From an uncultured Amylibacter sp. (GTDB lineage Bacteria > Pseudomonadota > Alphaproteobacteria > Rhodobacterales > Rhodobacteraceae): DNA of 10,112 nt. The DNA lies in assembly GCA_938001995.1 (NCBI GenBank), contig CALLAV010000308.1, positions 1-10,112 on the forward strand, in the 5' to 3' direction. The notes beneath the pieces were generated by a model. That model saw only the letters and a program-made list of their open reading frames with translations, ran no database searches and was not told the DNA's origin. Made by a program: the position numbers and the translations under genes. This document shows, piece after piece, positions 6,505 to 10,112 of the stretch; position 1 is the first letter of the stretch; the number at the start of each line of letters is the position of its first letter.

Positions 6505-7029
6505 ATGGAACGTATCGGTTTCATTGGACAATTGGATCGCGTGTTGATCTGGACCGGGGTATTGATTGGCGGCGCCATGCTCGCCTTTATGACGGTCTTT
6601 GGTACGTTGAACGTCATTGTCATGCGCAAGCTGATGAACGCGCCTGTGCGCGGAGCAGAGGATCTGATGATCCTGTCACTGGTTATCCTTGTTGCCATAG
6701 CGATACCGTTTGGTGGGAGGGTAGGGGCCCACATCGAAATCGAGATATTGGAATCCCGCATGTCCCCGTGGTTTGCACAATGGTCGATGTTTGTGGTGCG
6801 TTTGATTTGCGGCGCGCTCATGCTGCTGATGGCATGGGAGCTGGTCATCGCTGGCCAGAACGCCACCAAATTTGGCGAGACTACTCAGCAGTTGCTGATA
6901 TCTTACGAGCCTTTTTATTACCTACTGGCCGTTTGCGTCGCGGTCTATGCGCTTGTTTGCGCGTCTGACGCGGTGCAATTGGCCCGCACTGGCAAGATTG
7001 TGCAAATCCCGATGGGAGACGAGCTATGA
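6505..7029 (+). CDS. dctQ: TRAP transporter small permease subunit (DctQ family)
   Basis: Inner-membrane protein of 174 aa that pairs with DctM to form the sodium- or proton-driven TRAP membrane complex. Four hydrophobic segments are visible at about residues 12-38, 52-69, 89-112 and 130-153, the expected DctQ topology. Between the first two lies VRGAEDL (48-54), and after the second GGRVGAHIEIE, both matching the DctQ pattern of a charged RxxEE/D-like turn followed by a HI(E/R)(I/V) stretch. I chose ATG 6505 because AAGGTGG (6494-6500) stands just upstream; the same frame runs open back into dctP and through the terminator, which is not meaningful. The stop overlaps the dctM start (ATGA, 7026-7029), implying coupled synthesis of the two membrane subunits. 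Confidence 0.93.
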   Translation: MERIGFIGQLDRVLIWTGVLIGGAMLAFMTVFGTLNVIVMRKLMNAPVRGAEDLMILSLVILVAIAIPFGGRVGAHIEIEILESRMSPWFAQWSMFVVRLICGALMLLMAWELVIAGQNATKFGETTQQLLISYEPFYYLLAVCVAVYALVCASDAVQLARTGKIVQIPMGDEL

Positions 7030-8411
7030 TTAGTATGACGCTGCTAGGTATACTTGGCTTGCTGGCGCTTTTTGTGCTGTTGGCGCTGCGAGTACCTGTT
7101 GCCCTATCGATGATCTTGGTCGGCGTTGTAGGCACGATCCTTGCAACCGCTAACCGGTTCCTGCTGCTCGGTATGTCGTCCGATCAGGCTTGGGCGCGAG
7201 GCATCAAAACTGCCATGTCCAACCTGTCCGGCGAGACGTTCGAGGCGGCCTCAAACTATAATCTACTGGTCATTCCGATGTTCGTGTTGATGGGCAACCT
7301 TGCCGGCGTGTCGGGCATGTCTGCTGATCTGTTTGCCGCTGCCTATCGTTGGATGGGCCACATGAAGGGCGGCCTTGCGTCCGCGACCATCGCGGCCTGC
7401 GCAGGATTTGCCGCCTTGTCGGGGTCGTCCCTTGCGGCGGCGATCACCATGGGCCGCGTGGCGCTGCCCGAGATGAAGAAGTTCAACTATTCCGACAGCC
7501 TTGCCACCGGATCTGTCGCGGCTGGCGGCACGCTTGGTTTCCTGATCCCGCCGTCGGGTGGCATGATTATCTATGCGGTGCTAACTGAACAATCCATTGG
7601 CCGTCTGTTTATGGCGGGCGTCATTCCGGGCATCTTGATGACCGTTCTGTTTATCCTCGCCATTCGCTTCACAGTGATGCGCAAGCCCGAAGCGGGCCCG
7701 CCCGGTGAGCGCGCCGCATGGCCCGAGCGCCGAGATGCGTTGTTGGCGGCGTTGCCCTTCATCGCTGTTGTCGGCATCACCATTGGCGGGATGTATTCAG
7801 GGTTCTTCACACCTGTTGAAGCGTCCTCTGTAGGCGCATTCCTGACGCTGTTGGTTGCCATTTGGCGGCGGTCCCTGAACCGTGTGGCGATCCGTGAAGT
7901 CATTCTGCAAACGGTCAAAGCATCCGCCACCGTCTTTATGATTATCATCGGTGCGTTCATCTTTATCCCGTTCATGTCGTTAACGGAATTGCCAGGCCAA
8001 CTGGTCACAATCATGACGTCACTGCCCATCGGCGACTATGGCGTGCTGTTACTGATCATCCTGATTTACATGTTTCTTGGCATGTTCCTCGAAGGCATCG
8101 CGATGCTGGTTCTGACCATCCCTGTGGTCCTGCCGATCATCGCCGCGTTGGAGTTCGGTTTTGATCCCTCTATGGCGGATATGAAGATGATCTGGTTCGG
8201 CATCATCGTGGTGATCGTGCTGGAAATGGGGATGATATCACCCCCTGTTGGATTGAACGTCTTTGTGGTGAAATCCATCGCACCTGGCGTGCCTATGGGG
8301 CAGATTTTCCGTGGCATCTGGCCGTTCTGGTTCGCCATGGCACTCATGCTGATCCTGCTAATGATATTTCCGCAAATCGCAATTTTCCTACCACAGACGA
8401 TGGTAGGCTGA
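7026..8411 (+). CDS. dctM: TRAP transporter large permease subunit (DctM family)
   Basis: Transport subunit of the TRAP system, 461 aa, with about 12 hydrophobic segments spread through its length. Signature stretches are LLVIPMFVLMGNL (80-92), SGSSLAAAITMGRVALPEM (132-150), LGFLIPPSGGMIIYAV (170-185), RLFMAGVIPG (193-202), FTPVEAS (261-267) and EMGMISPPVGLNVFVVKS (400-417). The two PP-containing hairpins are the pseudo-symmetric ion and substrate motifs of the elevator fold. It is some 35 residues longer than a typical 425-aa DctM; the extra length is mostly in the loop at about 41-78, between the first hydrophobic segment and LLVIPMF. Its start lies four bases inside dctQ, and the SDR gene begins 20 bp after its stop. 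Confidence 0.95.
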   Translation: MISMTLLGILGLLALFVLLALRVPVALSMILVGVVGTILATANRFLLLGMSSDQAWARGIKTAMSNLSGETFEAASNYNLLVIPMFVLMGNLAGVSGMSADLFAAAYRWMGHMKGGLASATIAACAGFAALSGSSLAAAITMGRVALPEMKKFNYSDSLATGSVAAGGTLGFLIPPSGGMIIYAVLTEQSIGRLFMAGVIPGILMTVLFILAIRFTVMRKPEAGPPGERAAWPERRDALLAALPFIAVVGITIGGMYSGFFTPVEASSVGAFLTLLVAIWRRSLNRVAIREVILQTVKASATVFMIIIGAFIFIPFMSLTELPGQLVTIMTSLPIGDYGVLLLIILIYMFLGMFLEGIAMLVLTIPVVLPIIAALEFGFDPSMADMKMIWFGIIVVIVLEMGMISPPVGLNVFVVKSIAPGVPMGQIFRGIWPFWFAMALMLILLMIFPQIAIFLPQTMVG

Positions 8412-8431
8412 CCAAGGGAAGGTTTTTGAAT

Positions 8432-9214
8432 ATGCACGAAGGTAGAACCTATATCGTGACAGGTGCCGCGTCCGGTATTGGCGCTCAGACGGCGAAAGTT
8501 TTGAAAGCGCAAGGGGCCAGAGTTATTGGGGTGGACCGTAATGAAGCCGCCGACGTGGACCAATTTTTCAAGGCTGATCTAAGCGATCCTGCATCCATTG
8601 ATGGGCTGATTGCCGCCTTGCCTGATGGGGTTAACGGGCTGGCGAACATTGCCGGCGTGCCACCGACAGCACCCGCAGCTGTGGTCATGCGGGTCAACCT
8701 CTATGGTTTGCAACGCTTGACGTACGGGCTGATCCCTAAGTTGGCGGACGGTGCATCTATCGTTAATCTTGGCTCGCTTGCTGGGTTTGGCTGGCCGAAT
8801 TCCGTTGCACAGAGCAAGGCTGCGCTGGCCTTAACGCTAGAGGACGATGTGGACGGGTTTTGTGATGCACAAGGTCTGAACGACGACGATACCGGGCGGA
8901 ATTACTTCCTCTCGAAAGAAGCGCTGATTATCTGGACGATGCAAAATCGTTGGACATGGCGCGACCGCGCGATCACCATGAATTGCGTCAGTCCTGGCCC
9001 CGTAGATACGCCCATCCTTAGCGACTTTGTGCAGACCCTTGGCGAGCGTGCGGAGGAAGACATGAAAGTCATGGACCGTCCCGGAACGCCGCAAGATGTG
9101 GCCCCCGTTGTCAGCTTTGCATTGAGTGAGCACGCGAAATGGTTCCGCGGTGCAAACCTGACCGTTGATGGCGGCATGTCGAGCCATATTCTCTCAAACA
9201 TTCACCAATTCTAA
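8432..9214 (+). CDS. SDR oxidoreductase, 3-alpha-HSD / coniferyl-alcohol dehydrogenase-like
   Basis: NAD-dependent short-chain dehydrogenase of 260 aa, cytosolic, probably oxidising an alcohol to an aldehyde or ketone. Features are the cofactor motif TGAASGIG (10-17), Asp35 after the second strand (NAD rather than NADP), NIAG (72-75), Asn89, catalytic Ser115, Tyr158-x3-Lys162 and PGPVDTPI (188-195). The gap of 43 residues from Ser to Tyr is about 30 longer than in classical SDRs. The same long insertion, and a C-terminus ending in QF, occur in Comamonas 3-alpha-hydroxysteroid dehydrogenase/carbonyl reductase and its relative coniferyl-alcohol dehydrogenase, as I recall those sequences. ATG 8432 is preferred to TTG 8426 because GGAAGG (8417-8422) sits nine bases before the ATG and only three before the TTG. 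The exact substrate is not readable. Confidence 0.92.
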   Translation: MHEGRTYIVTGAASGIGAQTAKVLKAQGARVIGVDRNEAADVDQFFKADLSDPASIDGLIAALPDGVNGLANIAGVPPTAPAAVVMRVNLYGLQRLTYGLIPKLADGASIVNLGSLAGFGWPNSVAQSKAALALTLEDDVDGFCDAQGLNDDDTGRNYFLSKEALIIWTMQNRWTWRDRAITMNCVSPGPVDTPILSDFVQTLGERAEEDMKVMDRPGTPQDVAPVVSFALSEHAKWFRGANLTVDGGMSSHILSNIHQF

Positions 9215-9227
9215 GGAAAGAAAAACG

Positions 9228-10013
9228 ATGCCAACTGACAAGACACTCCACGCAAAAGGTCTCTATCTGGAGGGGATCCGCGACGGCAAGGTTTGGGACG
9301 CACTGAACGCGCATACCGGTGACCGTTACACCCAGCATTCCACTGGGGTGGCCGACGGCAAACAGGGCTTCGCCGATTTCTTTGTACCATTTCTTGAGCG
9401 GAATCCCATTCGCGACATCCAGGTCGTGCGCGCCATTGAGGACGGGCCATACGTGTTTCTGCACGTCTACCAAAGCCTCAACAACGGAGAAAGCCAGTGG
9501 GTCACGGGCGATCTTTTTGACACGGATGACAACGACCTTGTGGTTGAACATTGGGACGTCATTCAGGAATTTGCCAAGGAAACCGTTTCTGGCCGCACGA
9601 TGGTCGATGGCCCTACCGAGATCGAAGATCTGGACAAGACCAATGCGAACAAGGCCAAGATCCAAGCCTTTTGCGATGATATCCTGATTGGTGGGCAGTT
9701 CGACCGCGTCACAGAGTTCATTTCGACAGAGCAGTATGACCAGCACAACCCTGCCGTTGGCGACGGGATTGACGGATTTGGCGCCTATGCTGCTAGCCTC
9801 GCAGAACAGGGCCGCTCCATGATTTATTGGAAGGTTCACAAGCTGATTGGACAGGGCAATTTTGTGGTTGCCATGAGCCACATGCAGATGGGCGACAACC
9901 ATTATTGTGTCTTCGATATTTTCCGCCTCAAGGACGGTTTGATCGTTGAGCATTGGGATGTGACGGAGCAGATCCTCGCGCCTGAACAATGGAACAATCA
10001 AGGTAAATTCTAA
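9228..10013 (+). CDS. Tandem SnoaL-like (NTF2-fold) protein
   Basis: Protein of 261 aa built from two copies of a SnoaL-like domain. Copy 1 (about 6-115) has YTQHSTGVADGKQGF (34-48) and ends in DLVVEHWDVIQE (103-114); copy 2 (about 142-249) has YDQHNPAVGDGIDGF (170-184) and ends in DGLIVEHWDVTEQ (236-248). The YxQHxxxxxDGxxGF and VEHWDV pair is the mark of the group labelled predicted SnoaL-like aldol-condensation enzymes (COG4922 as I recall it). NTF2-fold proteins of this kind can be isomerases, cyclases or hydrolases, or can merely bind a ligand. No reaction is proven for this group to my knowledge. ATG 9228 follows AAGGA (9213-9217); 13 bp separate it from the SDR stop. Its place between two oxidoreductases suggests a catabolic enzyme step. 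Confidence 0.85.
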   Translation: MPTDKTLHAKGLYLEGIRDGKVWDALNAHTGDRYTQHSTGVADGKQGFADFFVPFLERNPIRDIQVVRAIEDGPYVFLHVYQSLNNGESQWVTGDLFDTDDNDLVVEHWDVIQEFAKETVSGRTMVDGPTEIEDLDKTNANKAKIQAFCDDILIGGQFDRVTEFISTEQYDQHNPAVGDGIDGFGAYAASLAEQGRSMIYWKVHKLIGQGNFVVAMSHMQMGDNHYCVFDIFRLKDGLIVEHWDVTEQILAPEQWNNQGKF

Positions 10014-10031
10014 CCAGCATAGGACCGCACC

Positions 10032-10112
10032 ATGAGCAATATGGATCAAGTCATCACAACGCAGATCGTGATAAACGGGGAAACCCGGGCCGCGTCCAAT
10101 GGTGCGGTCTAC
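10032..10112 (+). CDS. Probable aldehyde dehydrogenase, first 27 codons (runs off window)
   Basis: The frame opens at ATG 10032, preceded by AGGA (10021-10024) at a seven-base distance, 18 bp after the SnoaL-like gene, and stays open to the window end. The visible N-terminus includes IVINGETRAASNGAVY, which resembles the first strand of NAD(P)-dependent aldehyde dehydrogenases (pattern xxINGExxxASxGxxF before the NPATGE motif), for instance the vanillin/benzaldehyde/salicylaldehyde dehydrogenase branch. No catalytic residue is in view, so the call rests on this short stretch and on context: it follows an alcohol-dehydrogenase-like SDR, and an aldehyde dehydrogenase would complete alcohol to acid oxidation. 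A different in-frame start at 10041 is possible. Confidence 0.6.
   Translation, partial: MSNMDQVITTQIVINGETRAASNGAVY

Noticed and set aside
9111..10049. 312-codon minus-strand open frame opposite the SnoaL-like gene
   Set aside because: The + strand carries two clear SnoaL domains with a ribosome-binding site; the antisense product has no recognisable domain.

Overview
The window looks like chromosomal DNA of an alphaproteobacterium, most probably Rhodobacterales (Roseobacter-like). I infer this from the gene order infA - maf - short RNase E/G - yacG - tRNA-Phe, from the protein flavour, and from a complete DctP/Q/M TRAP transporter. No taxonomic search was possible. Almost all of the window is ordinary, tightly packed coding DNA. 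I see no CRISPR array, insertion sequence, phage gene or rRNA.

Region 1 (1-1430) is a two-component pair. The 3' part of an OmpR/PhoB-type response regulator overlaps, by ATGA, a 320-aa histidine kinase that has almost no periplasmic domain. A weak hairpin plus T-run lies at the kinase stop codon.

Region 2 (1562-3743) is a housekeeping block: infA (IF-1), maf (nucleotide pyrophosphatase), a 348-aa RNase E/G-family protein that stops before the usual zinc-link, and yacG (zinc-finger gyrase inhibitor). The junctions maf/RNase (ATGA) and RNase/yacG (TAATG) overlap, implying translational coupling. A tRNA-Phe(GAA) with encoded CCA follows, with a plausible promoter of its own.

Region 3 (3744-4426) is about 680 bp of lower-GC DNA with no gene I can recognise.

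Region 4 (4427-10112) is an accessory transport and catabolism locus. A LysR-type regulator (minus strand) diverges from dctP-dctQ-dctM, followed by a short-chain dehydrogenase resembling 3-alpha-hydroxysteroid dehydrogenase/coniferyl-alcohol dehydrogenase, a protein made of two tandem SnoaL-like domains, and the first 27 codons of what looks like an aldehyde dehydrogenase. Two perfect dyads lie in the 76-bp divergent promoter region. A strong intrinsic terminator between dctP and dctQ probably makes the binding protein more abundant than the membrane subunits.

My reading of region 4 is that it imports a small molecule and oxidises it (alcohol to aldehyde or ketone, then to acid). The binding protein lacks the arginine that normally clamps a carboxylate, so the ligand may not be a typical carboxylate. 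The substrate cannot be named from sequence alone.
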